A DNA stretch of 28,546 nucleotides, taken from positions 1-28,546 of the forward strand of contig AZLU01000350.1 of NCBI GenBank assembly GCA_002224055.1, in the 5' to 3' direction. A model generated the notes under the pieces. The model had not been told where the DNA came from and made no database searches. It was given only the letters and a program-made list of their open reading frames with translations. Within the stretch, counting starts at the first letter, position 1; every line of letters starts with the position of its first letter. A program made the translations under genes and the position numbers. Of this stretch, positions 10,470-22,514 are shown piece by piece. Source of the stretch: Pezizomycotina sp. ARF18. Taxonomy: Eukaryota > Ascomycota.

Positions 10470-12395
10470 ATGGGTCTCACCCGCAAGTGCTCAGCGAGGG
10501 GGCTGAACATCTCCCCTCAAGTTATTCAGAGAAGGCCGATGAAGCACGATTCACTACACAACGTCACGACCCCGCAGCCGAGCGAGCGCTCGTCCGCAAG
10601 GTAGACGCCCGCATAATACCGCTAATAATGGCCATGTACCTTTGCAGCTTCCTCGACCGCATAACATCGGCAACGCCCGCCTCTACTCCCTCGAGAAGGA
10701 CCTGCACATGCAAAGGAACCAATATCAGGCTGCCGTCAGCTTGTTATTCGTGACGTACTTGAGCTTCGAATTCCCAGTAATATGCTGATGAAGAAATTCA
10801 GGCCGGGCCGTGGCGTACGTATTCCGAATTCCTATTTCTCGAGAAAATTCTAGAGGATGGGCGAGAACCGTTTGCTAACGTAACAATGCATTTGTATCAG
10901 TGGCCTTCCTAACAATGGCCTGGGGCATCGTCGCAACATTCACGGGCCTCGCACAATCGTTCGCGGGGCTCGTTGCGATCAGGTTGATCCTCGGTGCCTT
11001 TGAAGCGGGGCTCGCCCCAGGGATACTACTGTATCTCACGTTCTTTTATACGAAAAAGGAACTTACATTGCGCTGCGCGTGGTTCTTCATTGCGGCACCC
11101 TTGGCTGGTGCGTTCGGTGGATTGCTCGCGTACGCATCGGGTTCCTAGATGGTGTTCGGGGTATGCACGGGTGGAGGTGGATTTTTATACTAGAGTACGT
11201 TAACGTTCCATCATTTGAAAAGTCCCGCTTTTAGGCGTTTTTAGTACCTGCGATTGTCTTGATATTAACGCCTTGTCTTTATCAAACAGAGGAGTACCCA
11301 CTGTTGTTGTAGGTGTAATAGCGTTATTCATTTTGGCGGACGACCCAGCGACTGCGAGTTACCTTACACCGGGTGAGCGTGAACGGGTCGTGCAGCGTTT
11401 AAGGATGCAGCACGAAAACGTCGAAGGCGAGGATGAGATGCAAAGTATGTATATTCCATAAAAGCCTGGATCCTTTGAAAACGTCACCAATCACCAAGGT
11501 GTGTCTTAAAGCTAACCACGCTCGTTACATCTCAGGGCGCGACGCCGTCGCCGCCGTCCTCGACTGGAAATGTTGGGCCATCGCCATCTTCCAATACGGT
11601 TACAACTCCATGCTATACTCCTACGCCACCTTCCTCCCCACGATCATCAAGGGAATCGGCGGTGGCAAGTGGTCATCCACCACCGTCCAAGCGCTAACAA
11701 TTCCCTGCTACGCAACCAGCGCCGTGACCTTCCTCGTCTTCGCGTACTTCTCCGATAAGTACCAGCGTCGCTGCATACCCACCGTTGCCGGCGCCGCCGT
11801 ATCTATGGTTGGATATATCGTCTTACTGATACCGGCTTCCAGCGGGGTGCATTACTTCGGCTGTTACATGGTCGCTGTGGGATTGGGTGTTGCAGTGGGC
11901 ACGCCGATCAGCTGGAATAGCCAGAACTACCCACGTTATGGGAAGCGCGCCGTGGCGTCGGGGATGCACATCGCGATCGGTAATGCTAGCGTATCGTGGC
12001 GCCGTTCTTGTACGCTACAAATGAGGGGCCGAGGTACCTTAAGGGACACGCGGTTAGCTTGGGCCTTGTAGCTTTCGCGACGGTTGGGTTCAGTTTCATG
12101 GGGGTAAGCACAATCTTCTTGACTTTCCACCTACCCAGGTGAGTCTGTACGACCACTAATGAGACTCCTTTTCTTTTTACCAGCTTTATTACATGCGCGA
12201 GAATAAGAAGCGTGACGCGGGGATAGGGATTACTTGCTTGAAGGTCTTAGTTCGGAGGAGATCAAAGAACTTGGTGATGATTCGTAAGTAGCGAGAAACG
12301 TCTTCGCATTTGCTCATCCCTCAGGAGGCACATAGCTAACCGCCCGTCCCTCTTGGCGAAATTCCAACAGACCTAAGTTTAGATACGTCATTTGA
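10470..12395 (+). CDS. MFS anion:cation symporter (allantoate/Dal5-like permease), reading frame broken by single-base losses
   Basis: A twelve-helix-type transporter of the fungal allantoate permease family, expected in the plasma membrane. Supported pieces in order are RKVDARIIPLIMAMYLCSFLDRI, then IGNARLYSLEKDL, then AFLTMAWGIVATFTGLAQ, RLILGAFEAGLAPGILLYLTFFYTKKEL, MHGWRWIFILE, GVPTVVVGVIALFILADDP, the long exon from GRDAVAAVLDW to NYPRYGKRAVASGM, and a C-terminus ending KFRYVI. Introns fit at 10815-10900, 11195-11289, 11445-11535, 12104-12183 and 12284-12370, all GT-AG, several with CTAAC/CTAAT-like branch sites. About seven one-base losses interrupt the frame: near 10473-10482, 10661-10665, 10773-10775, 10811, 11142-11143, 11991 and 12225-12232. 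Each falls at a short homopolymer, and I saw no nonsense codon apart from the frameshifts. It may be intact in the organism. The substrate cannot be read from sequence; the family takes allantoate, nicotinate, biotin and other organic anions. Confidence 0.82.
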
Positions 12396-12899
12396 CAGCG
12401 AGGCAATCACGCTGGGAACTCAAAGGAGGATAACAAGTCGAGATAACATCCATAACAAGAACTTACCCCTTTCGCCATTAAGAGCGGTACCATTTCATAC
12501 GTTTAAACGGGGATTTAGGAGCGTAGACGATAATGTAGTTGTAGTTCATCTTTACTAGTATAGATCGAACCGAAGAAAATTCGATTCTAAATAGTACAAG
12601 AACCTTTTGGATGCTGATGTTTGATATTCACCATCATGAGCTAGCTTTTTAGTTTGCTACGTACAGTTCGAGATAACTAAACTTGAACGAATGAACAAAG
12701 CGTATTGAATAAACCTAATATATAAAGGTGATACAAACGTACGTACAGTTCGTTCCGAGCAGCTCAAGATACAAGCTTGGAAAAGAGATGGAAAAAATGA
12801 TTAAGAAAACAAAAGAAACAAAACAATCAAAAGCAAACAAGCATGAAAGAAAGTCATGCAAAGGCATTTCGTGGAATCATCAACCATTAATGGATTTTC
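12396..12899. other. Intergenic region between convergent genes, no supported gene
   Basis: It lies between the 3' ends of the MFS gene and the protease gene and is AT-leaning. The word ACGTACAGTTCG occurs twice (near 12659 and 12741). A 64-codon lysine-rich frame at 12728-12922 is low complexity and not convincing. Confidence 0.45.
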
Positions 12900-14877
12900 T
12901 TAATGCACTGGAAACGGATTAAACAACAGTGCGAGAGGGGCCAGCGCCGGCAGCTCCACCCGACGGAGGCGGCCCACAGGGCCTAGACCCGCTAGCGGTA
13001 CCGCCTCATCCTGCACCTGGTTTGGCTGCTTCCTCAGCCCCTGCACGGCTTTTCTCGTCGATATAACCTCCAACTGCATAGGGCCGTCGCCGGGGACGTA
13101 TCCTCCGCCTCCACCACCTGCACCGCCACTCCTAGCACCCTCAAGCGTGTTGAACCCTCCTGGAAAAAATCGTCGTCGACGCGGTGGTATCTTTTTCAGC
13201 CTCGAATCCCCCCAAAGAAACGGTGGAGGGTATGGGGTCTTCACAGCGGCTTCGTCCCCGCCAACTTTGGGACACCAGGTAATCCTCACCGGGGGTTCGA
13301 TTGGGCTTGCGTCCTCACGCCCTGGTCGAAGCAAACGGTGTACGCCAGGAAGAACGGATCCCGATGTTCGCGGTGCTCGAGTCCTTGGCGGTAGTACCCA
13401 AGGCGAAGTGGCAGACTTCGCGGTTCGGTTCTTTCTCGGTATATCCGCGCACGCTGATCATCTGCCGACCAGGAACGCTCACCTTCCGGCCGTTGATCTC
13501 GAACTTGAAGTCGGGGAGCTTCATGTCGGGTTTCATGGTGTCGCAGTACCAAAACCTCTGGCTTCCGAAGCGTTCGTCGTCGGATTTCATCAGCTCTAGC
13601 CTGAGTTCTTCGAGCTGGTCCCAGTACGCCTCCGCCGTCGGTTGGTCTACGATTATGAGGTCGTTTCCGGTATCCAGTGTATCGCCCTGCGCTGGTTTTC
13701 CAGTGTAGTCGTTCTTTGTTGAAGTTGAAGAGGTATTTACCCTGTTTGCTCGACCTGATGGTCAACCACCTGTGCTCCTTGGCCCGCGCGCCCTCGTCGC
13801 AGAGGCACTTCCCCAGCGTTAGCGTCGGCTTCCGGTTCTGGGGGTCCTCCCACCTGTACAGGTCGACGGTGAAGATCCGGTTATGTATCAACCCTTCCAT
13901 TTGCGCTTGTTCCACGAGGTTCGGCCGCGCCTTCCTGTTTTTGCCTTTGTCCACGTCCACCTCCTTGATACCGCCTTCAGCGTCCTCACCCGACGTAAAG
14001 ATGCTGAGCCCGAGATTGCCGTCCTCCGGCCGCCTGAAGTCTGGATCCCCGTCCTTTACCTGGTATTCAATCTTCTGCACGCGCCGAAGGCTTGGTCCCA
14101 GACGGCCAACCCGCCGACGGTTACGTCGTCGACTGCGATGGGGCCCGAGTAGCGTAGCGGTCCCGCGAACCTAACGTCGAATTTAGGCGTGGTGTCAACC
14201 TTCTCTCTCGGGAAGTGGTAGTATTTGTGTTCGTTAAGGGTGGACCACATCCCGAACTGGTCGACCTGTAATTCGCTCATGAGTCTGAGAAGACAAACAT
14301 GCCGGAAAATCCGGTATCGAGGAACAATTTGAACTGATTCTGCTGGAGTTTCACCTTCGCTGTAAACCGGTAGGTCGTTTTGGGATGTCGACGAGGGGGA
14401 CGACGTTGGGTTTGAGATTGTGTGGGTTTCTTTTCGCTACTGCGTTACCCTTCGAATGATGGGGTGATGTGCCGCGTCCGCCCCGCCTGTGCGAACGTGC
14501 GCTCCCGAAACTTGAGCATTCTTCCCGCGGTGGATATCTGAGATGATCCCGCTCCTTTTGAAACTGTCCGCTGGTGAAATAATCGCGCGGGTTGATCGAG
14601 TCCAGGTTGATCGTGACAACCTGTGGAGGTCCCTTTTGAGGTCCCTTTTCCGGTCCGCGGAGTTGGTACTGCTACCGTTGCTGCTCGCATGTTGCGATTG
14701 ACTAGCGGCATCGTGTTTGGTACCAGAAGAAGATGCGCTGCCTGTAGTTTTCTTCCCTTGCTGAACGTCGGTATGAGGATCCTCCGGCCCATGGCCAGGG
14801 CGAGGAAGGGCTACTGAACCGAAGATAAAGTGTGATATCGAGAGGGCAAGTAAGGCTGCTTTTGTCGTAAGCAACAT
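12900..14877 (-). CDS. Secreted pepsin-like aspartyl protease (family A1-like) with C-terminal extension, frame broken
   Basis: The ATG at 14875-14877 starts a signal peptide (MLLTTKAALLALSISHFIFG). A Ser/Asn-rich propeptide region follows to about 14440. The mature domain has both active-site motifs: FKLFLDTGFSGMFVFS (DTG codons 14310-14318) and GDTLDTGNDLIIV (13666-13674). Between them are SGPIAVDDVTVGGLAVWDQAFG and an NLVEQAQMEGLI segment. After the second motif comes DPFFLAYTVCFDQG, the usual C-terminal lobe ending. The residue after each DTG is F and N rather than the common S/T; F could come from a C-to-T change. Beyond the protease fold an extension of about 140 residues includes a Gly run (near 13085-13115) and ends with LAPLALLFNPFPVH; a short hydrophobic end could suggest GPI anchoring, but weakly. 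About seven frame breaks occur, mostly single-base losses at runs (for example 13360-13362, 14081, 14378-14384). Probably a secreted or wall-bound protease. Confidence 0.75.
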
Positions 14878-16448
14878 TGTGGTGAAAGGAACTTGAAGAA
14901 AGACCTGGAAATAACAAAAAAGAGGGGGAAAGGGTATTCGCGGTAGAAGGTGAGGGGAAGTTTACTGCGAGAGTGTAATATGGAAGCCGTCCTAAGCTAG
15001 TCAAAGCTAGTCAAAGACTGTTATATGTACGGAAAATCTCGATTTTTCGGGAACAATGAGGTCCATTTATAAACATGAATGGATACGGAAGTTTTCTACT
15101 CTTGATCCGTGATATATATACCGCTGCTTTAATAAAGGTAAATAAACATATTGAGGAGAACAGCCATGGAGACTCCGCCTTTGTTGAAGTTGTTTCGAGC
15201 GAAGTCGAGTTGAAGTTTATCCAAACTCTGCCATCACAGCCCTCGGGACTCAATTTCAGGTTTGCCTTTACAAAGAACATCCGATATCGTTCTACATATT
15301 GCCTTACACCCTCAGATTACGCATGCATGAATCACTCTCGAAGCTAGCTTACTTAGGATACAACTTTGGGATTAAAGGAAGTCACTTTTTGCAACAGTCA
15401 ATGCAAAAGAATTCGTTCTATTAAAGGTTCAGCACAACTGGTTTCAACCGGCTAATGACTTTACTATTAGACGTCTGCGCTAGGTGCGAGGCTGCCGTAG
15501 CTCTCGCTTAAACTTCGTGTAACAGATCGAACTGCTATCCATGATATTCCCATGGTGGAACTCATTCTTTTCACCGTTGAGAAACAACCTAAATAAGGTG
15601 TTCAAAGCACCAACTGATGAAACTTCACTAGGAATACTTTCAATACGGATGACTGTGCCTTGCCCTGCTACGCCTTGCACGGGGTTATCAAGCTAGTGAG
15701 GCATTAACGGAGCTAGGCCTATGTACTATTGCCAAACGGTCAGCAGTTAAATCGGTCTACACATATCAACTACCCCGCCTATCGCCCACGACGCGGTATT
15801 GCCTAATAATCTTCGTCCGCGCTATTTTCAAATTCCAATGCTACGTAGACGTTAAGCCCTTTAGAACCAATGGATGTTTAACTATCGATACGCGCAGCAA
15901 GCGGGATAAACCCTCTCAGATCCTTTGGCATCGTGACTTCATAATTGTAAAAAAAACATAATTCGACGTTCAAAATATTAAGATCCACATTATGAGATGT
16001 TCCATCAGTGTCAAAATTCAAAAGAGCATGAGCAGCAACTTGAAGGAGAGTTACATAACTTCATCATTGGAGAAAAATGCCCGGTAAACAAACGAGAAAA
16101 CCCCATTCTCTCTGTAAGCGGAAAAGCCTTCGAGTTATATGTATGCATCAATGAAACCATTAACAACAGAAGTATAGTAGACTAAGAGAAAACCTTCCTT
16201 GTCCTTCTATTTTTCATCTTCATTCTTCTTGCGCTTATTTCTTCCTGCGCTTATTGTTTCCTGTGCTTGTTTTATCTTGTGCTTATTTTATCCTTGTGTA
16301 GTTTATTCGCGTGTTGTTTTCTTGTATTTATTTTCCGATTCATCTCTTCCCACCGTTTCAAGTAAAAATATTGTAGCAATTTTAAAATCCATCCCATCGT
16401 TTCCACCGAATCCTCATCCCCGAAGAGTTCGTCCCCCATCATTCCGCC
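14878..16448. other. Intergenic region with unassigned short frames
   Basis: It starts with the upstream region of the protease gene. Two short frames look more protein-like than their surroundings: 15075-15347 plus (90 codons, MNGYGSFLLLIRD start) and 15480-15680 minus (66 codons, containing VGALNTLFRLFLNGEKNEF). Neither has a recognised domain, splice context or partner, so I do not call them genes. 16199-16340 is T-rich with a loosely repeated CTTGTGCTTATTT-like unit. Confidence 0.35.
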
Positions 16449-17600
16449 TCAGATATCGATACCCGTGACGCGCATAACTCCCTGGGAGTCTAAGCCTGCG
16501 GTGGAAGCCGAAGCATCCTCGGAGACATGGCAGATGAACGTAAACACAGCAATCAAATTATGCAAAGGACCGGGACTGTTCTCGTGCGCGACGGCCGGGT
16601 GGAGCCAATTCTTTGGGTAAATAAAGAAATAAATAAATAAAGAAATTAATAAATAAAATAAATAAATAAAATAGATGAAAAGGCTAATGGCTGATACGCA
16701 CCAGGTAACCCCTTTGTCGACCTGGAAGTGGTTACGTAAACTGGACGCGGCCTTGCTTCGCCAACCTCCCATGTCCTGGTCCCTACCGGCCGGATTCAAC
16801 TTTCTCTTCCACCTAATAGGCCCGCCTCCCAGTATGCGTTTCGGAGGGGAAAAAATAATAATAAAGACCCACTCCCCTTGTTTTTAGGATCGTTAAGTGG
16901 TGCACAGGTGATAGAAACCCCCCTTTTTTTTTGGAAAGGGGGGGGGTGTCTTCGGCAAAAGCTCCGACTAATCTCCCGATCGGACCGGCACCCTACAGGC
17001 TACTAATGGCAACGAATTTCACGACGCGAACGGCGCAGAAGGCAGGAGGTCGCGCTGGGGACGGTCCAGGAAGTTGCAGTGGAAACGGAGGCGGCGGGAA
17101 GAACTGCTGGAGACCATCGACATGGTGACGCTCTACAACCTCGACTTGCTCACGTTGAAGCAAGGCAAGTTCTTCTCATCCGGCGGTCCACTCCTCGTGC
17201 TTGGACGAGGGCAGCGACACCGGCGATGATGAGAACGCGCAGGGTGACAGCCCGGAAACCCGGGAAATGCTTCTGCTTTTGAGACAGCGCAGCTTCCTGC
17301 GTCGCCGCTACTCGAGCAGGCTCCATCGCTAGAGAACGACGGTGCGGGAGAGCGCGAGCCCGGAGTACAAGAAGAAGGAGAAGAGACAGATAGGCTAGAT
17401 ATGAGGACGAGCCTATAGGATAGGATCAGCCGCTAAAGTACAAAGCGGAGAAACCGAGGAAGGCGTTCCTGCGGCTACCGTGCCGGGGTTTCCGCCGTTG
17501 CTGGTGCAGCAACTGTGCCTGTTCCCGCTACGGATACGCACGTTAGCTCTACCAGTGCTGTTAGGGTTGGAGTCGTCCTTGACTTCTATTGCTTCTAGAC
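16449..17600. other. Unassigned region with fragmentary protein-like frames
   Basis: On the minus strand 16449-16799 has two protein-like stretches (LHNLIAVFTFICHVSEDASA and WRSKAASSLRNHFQVDKG) separated by an AT-rich microsatellite; a clean in-phase intron could not be fitted. On the plus strand 16960-17400 frames give LLMATNFTTRTAQKAGG and, one frame away, ELLETIDMVTLYNLDLLTLK, then an acidic stretch near 17320-17400. This could be a decayed gene, but no family is recognised on either strand. Confidence 0.3.
16621..16677. repeat. AAATA-type microsatellite
   Basis: A short array of AAATA/AAATAAAG units of imperfect register. It sits inside the unassigned minus-strand frame and is likely intronic or intergenic. 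Confidence 0.7.
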
Positions 17601-18022
17601 ATTAACGACAACAGCGACGTGAATATTGATGTACGTAACGTAACCACATTGTTCTATTAAAGCGAGGGATAAACATAAATGAACGCCAGGACCCTCCTGT
17701 TAGCTACAAATACCAGGACCCTAGGTAGTATTCTACGCTATTGTAGACTCCGCAACAGAAAGAAAGCGAAGATCGAAAAAGCAGATGTTGGAGCTGTGGC
17801 TCCGGCATGATAAAAAAAAGCATAAAACACTTAAAAAACAAATTTCCTTCCATGCACAAAAAAAAAGCCCGTAACAACGATAGTAGGTCGCTTTCGAATC
17901 TCAGTTGTCTTCATTTCTCCCTCCTCTTTTATTTTCAATCAATGTAACAAGCCTACTTGGCGAGCAAAACAGTCCATGTTCCAATATCGGCCAATAACCA
18001 CGAGAGGCCATATAGACCACTT
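17601..18022. other. Left flank of the complete copia element, no supported gene
   Basis: Contains A-rich runs near 17812-17868 and two nearby copies of an ACCAGGACCCT-like word (17686-17722, the first with one mismatch). No reading frame of note. Confidence 0.4.
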
Positions 18023-18027
18023 CTTTC
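18023..18027. repeat. Target site duplicate, left (CTTTC)
   Basis: Pairs with TTTTC at 22842-22846. Five bases is the usual copia duplication length, and the single C/T difference is of the type RIP produces. Confidence 0.55.
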
Positions 18028-18342
18028 TGCTGGCGCAGATGTATGGTATGATATCTAATAATGTAGGATGGGATTAAACTTGTGGATTTGACTACTAAAC
18101 TAACTAGACTAACTAAGGGAATACACGATGCTATATATAATAAACTAATAATACTACAATCTTAATATAATATATGTAATCTGCCTCGACGGCTTACAGA
18201 GCCTTGTCGTCGTAATCTCCTTAACATCTACAGCTAAGATCTTAATATCTCTAGCTAAAGTTCCTTATTCCTTAGCTATATAAGTATTACCTCGATACCT
18301 ATAGATTTTATCATACCTCTTTAGCATACCTAATAGCTAGCA
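18028..18342 (-). repeat. 3' LTR of copia copy 2
   Basis: Plus-strand ends are TGCTGGCG and GCTAGCA. Compared with the right LTR it has more TA where the other has TG or CA, so it has taken more RIP. It lies directly after the polypurine tract in element orientation. Confidence 0.9.
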
Positions 18343-18351
18343 CCTCCCCTT
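18343..18351 (-). other. Polypurine tract of copy 2
   Basis: On the minus strand AAGGGGAGG lies directly before the 3' LTR's TG, the expected site for plus-strand DNA priming. It has remained intact, consistent with RIP needing CpA/TpG, which this tract lacks. Confidence 0.75.
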
Positions 18352-21300
18352 ATCGATAATACTAGTAATCTTTATCCATCTTCTTATACCTATAGCCTTA
18401 TAGCGCTATCATAAGATATCTTTATAAGCGGTTTAGTAAGTATATCCGCGATATTATCCTCCGATTTTATATATCGAGGCTCGATAGTTCCTTCTTAAAC
18501 TAGTTCCCTTATAAAGTAATATTATATATTAATATACTTAGTTTTATTATAGTGTTTAGGATCCTTTATAATACTAATAGTACTTTAATTATCTATATAC
18601 ATCTCGATACTATTAGAGCCTTAAACTTAAAGGCTCGCTATATATCCTTTAGTATCTAAAGTACCTAGAAAGCTTCCCGTAAAGCCTCTCCTATAGCTAT
18701 ATATTCTACCTTAGTACTACTAGTAGCTATAATACGTTATTTCTTTAAATAGTATAAGATAGCTATTCTATTAAACGTTACTATATAGCCGGTAGTAGAT
18801 TTGCGAGTAAGCTTATATCTAGCCTAGTCGGTATCTACGTAAATACGTAGATCTAATATCTTATCCTCTATCTTACGGGTATAGTACATAAGCGTATAAT
18901 TAAGGGATCCTTCTAATATTATAATACTCTTTTACTACTTTTATAAGTTTAGTTTACTTCGCTAACGTATTACCCTAGCGTCGAGATAGCGAAGGTATCG
19001 GTTAGCCTAATAAATAGAGTATAGATTAAGCTTTCTACTATCTATTAATACTATACTACTGGTATAGTATCTAATTTTCCGTTTAAGGGATACCTCCCCT
19101 TTCTATAAGAGTACTAATCCCGGAAGTATCCTTAGCCTAAATCTCTTAAGGAGCGATTATATATATACGGACTAATATAGTACTAGGCGGCGTTATTCTC
19201 TAGACCTGGTCCGTTCTACCTATATATCTAAGAAATAGGCTACCGGCCCTATATCCTTTATCTTAAAGTATAGACTAAGATTTCGTTTAAGTATCTCGAC
19301 TTTAGATTTATTAGATCTAGTTATTAATAGATTATTAACGTAGATAATTATTATTAGCTAACGATCCTTACTAATAAATAAGCTATTATCGAGCCGATAA
19401 ACTTTAAACTTTAGTAATTTAAGAACTAAGGTAAGTTCTCCGTATTATTTTCGAGGTAACTATTTAAGGCCGTATAAAGTTTTTATTAACTAAACTAATC
19501 TATCGATTCTACTTTCTTTTAGAGGCCTAACGATAATTCTCTACTTTAGTTTAGGTATAAGAAAGGCCGTTATTATATCTATCTACTTATATTTAAGATT
19601 AAGCTAGGCTACTAATATAAAGAATAGCCTTACTATTAATATCTTAGCTACCGGTACGTATATCTTATTATAATTAATCCTTTACTTTATATAAAACCTC
19701 GAGTAACTAGTCTCGACTTAAGTATCATAATCTAACCGGTAGTATCGCGCTTATATTTAAATACTTATTTACTATCGACGATATTATCTTCTAAAAGGAA
19801 ATCTCGAGAATCTATAGGTTTCTATATATCTTATTCTTTAATCGAAGATAGTTCTTAATCTATCGATATACGCTATTCTTTATAGTTCTTAGAGCTTATA
19901 GCCTCTTTATAGGTAAGTAGCTCTAGTTTATCGATATATACTATTAATCCTTTATAGGCCTTCTCTCTAAGGCGTATAGCTATTAGATCTTTATTAACGT
20001 ATTCTAGCCTATAGGGTATCTTTATAGTTTAACTACTAGATCTTATTTTTAGCGATTCTGGGAATACGCCTATTATCTTTAGTTAATCGTCGTAGATCTA
20101 TTTTATAGTATCTACGTGACTTCCTCTACGAGAGTAAGTATCTTTAAATCTTAGCTATAGACTAGTGTTATTGAGATCTTTACTCTTATCCTCGGGCTAT
20201 TCTAGCGTAATCGTCTCGTAGATATCTAATTAACGATTAGAAGTTAAGTTTTAATCGTAATCTAGCGCCGTCGCTATTTTATTCTTAGACTAAACCTATT
20301 CTACAGTATCTTTAACGTACTCGAGAGAATCTTTATTATCCTCTACGAAGTTATATACTTCGAAGGTTAATTTAATTAGGAATCTAATATCTCTATAGAT
20401 TAGTACTTTATAGATAGTAGGATCCTAGACTTAGTAGATATTATAAGCCTCTAGGCCTATAAAATATATCTTTTTAATATATTATCCGGCTTTTTCTAAA
20501 GTTTACTATCGATATATACGTAATATAGTTTACTAAATATCTTAAAGTTTAAGATATTAGGAGTTCTACTTTCCTATCTTCCCTACGGTATCGTCTCTTT
20601 ACTATCCTTTAGTACCTCGAGCGGCTTTAATAGCGTATAGTTATAGATTAGATTATAATAATTTACCGCCTTTACCTATAGCTACGGCGGTAATTCCGAC
20701 GCGGCTAATATTACCTTTAATCTATTAATAAGAATCTATTAAGCTTTTTAGGTACGCTATTTTATTAAGATACGTATATAGCTAAGATACGGACTATAAT
20801 CCCTACTTCGTTATAGCGTCTATTAATTAAGGTATATTTTTTATTTCCGTTATATTATAGCTTAATAAGCTTAAGGTTTAACTAACGTTTAGCTATCTTA
20901 AGAGTACTATTAAAGTACGAGAGTATCGTTTCTACCTTTTTATTTTTTATAAAGTAGATCTAGGACTTCCGACTATTCCCTTTAAGGAAGGTAATAAACT
21001 CTATATAATCTCTAAGGCTCTTTATATACGCCTATTAGTAGAAATCTAAAAAGATTATCTCTATTAGCTTATATTTATCTAACGGGTTTCTCGCGGTTTA
21101 GTATAGCCTCTATAGGCCTCGTAGTTAATATAGCCCTATAAATCTCTACCGTCTTTAATAATACTAGTAACGCTTCTATACTTAATTATTCGCTTAATAT
21201 AATTCTTACCGATATATTAAGCCGTTATATACTTCTTATATAATAGCGAGAACTAACTCTTCCTTATAGATATTACGATCTTACCTAAAATCTTCTATAG

Positions 21301-22514
21301 TCTTAATTTTATAGTAGCTTCGATTTTTAGCCCCGGTCTAGTTATTATATATCTGTCTTATCGGATCGTTATTATATATCCTACCTTATTTACGCGAGAG
21401 ATTGAAAATAGGCTATACTTTAATCTTTAAAGCGTATAGCGTATTCTATTACTCGATTATAATATTTATAGCTTTAAGAGGGGTTTATAGATAGAAATAT
21501 TTCTCTTATTATCGTTATATAAGAAGATACGCCTAAGTCGAGGAACTACTAGATCGTTCTCTAAGAGCGGTATCTCGTACTAAGGTTCGTGCTATAAGGC
21601 CTAATACCCTGTTATTACCGCTATCCTTCTTATCCTTTATACGCTTCCTATAGTCGGCCCTCTTATATCTAACCTTATCGTAGTAGTAATATTTGCTCTT
21701 AAATTTAAACCTTTTATCGTTTTTTTAGGTTTTACCTTAGCTATTCCTTCTAAATAGCGCCTTATTATCCTTAGAGCTAACGTCTCTAGTATATATATTC
21801 TATACTTTACTCTTTAATAAGTAGCGCCTTTTTAAGTATATCGAGGGTTAGTTCTTTTACTATTAAATCTATTATCTACTAAAAGTTTATAATAAACGTT
21901 TCCTAGTTACTACTAAGATTATTATAGACGAGAATTAATAGCCTTACTATAGCTATATTATCCTTTAAGCCTATACCTAGCTCCGTCTTCTTCGCCGTTC
22001 TACCTCGGTATCTCCGTTAAGATCGAGCCTAATATCTTATTATACGTTCTAATAAGATCTCGATATTTCTATATAAATCCTCAATATCGACTTTATTCTT
22101 AAGTTAAATCTACCTTAGCTACTTTCTAATATAAGGTTTACTAATAGCGGTAATAGCGATGTACGCCGAACTTAAGGTATTTATATCTTATTACGCTACT
22201 ATTAGTAGATCGTAGATAAGTATATCGAGTCTCTACCTCGTAGTAAGCTTCGATAATAGTATACGCCTTTAAGTTATTATCTTAATCTTTAGTACTTAAC
22301 TCTACGTCGGCTACCGTAGCCTTAAGCGGTTTACTAGTAATATTCTAGACTTTATTATACTTAAGGAACGTAGTTATGTAGGTACTCTAATCGAGGTAGT
22401 TTGTGAGATTAGCCTTTAGCTTTGCCTCGTTGAACTTTAGTAAGAGAGATATGTGAAATGTCGTTTAGGGAGATTAAGAAGTGAGTTTGTACGTTTATTA
22501 AGATATATTATTAA

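Noticed and set aside
12728-12922. Lys-rich 64-codon plus-strand frame
   Set aside because: Low-complexity A-rich DNA between two convergent genes; nothing protein-like.
13286-13690. Arg/Glu-rich C-terminal half of the minus-strand frame 13286-14080
   Set aside because: It is an out-of-frame read of the protease. The correct frame in this stretch gives the DTGN motif and the INGRKVSVPGRQ region.
13677-14174. 165-codon plus-strand frame
   Set aside because: Antisense to the aspartyl protease, which has both DTG motifs on the minus strand.
16449-16799. Possible two-exon minus-strand gene around the AAATA microsatellite
   Set aside because: No GT-AG pair keeps the frame open across the repeat, and no domain is recognised.
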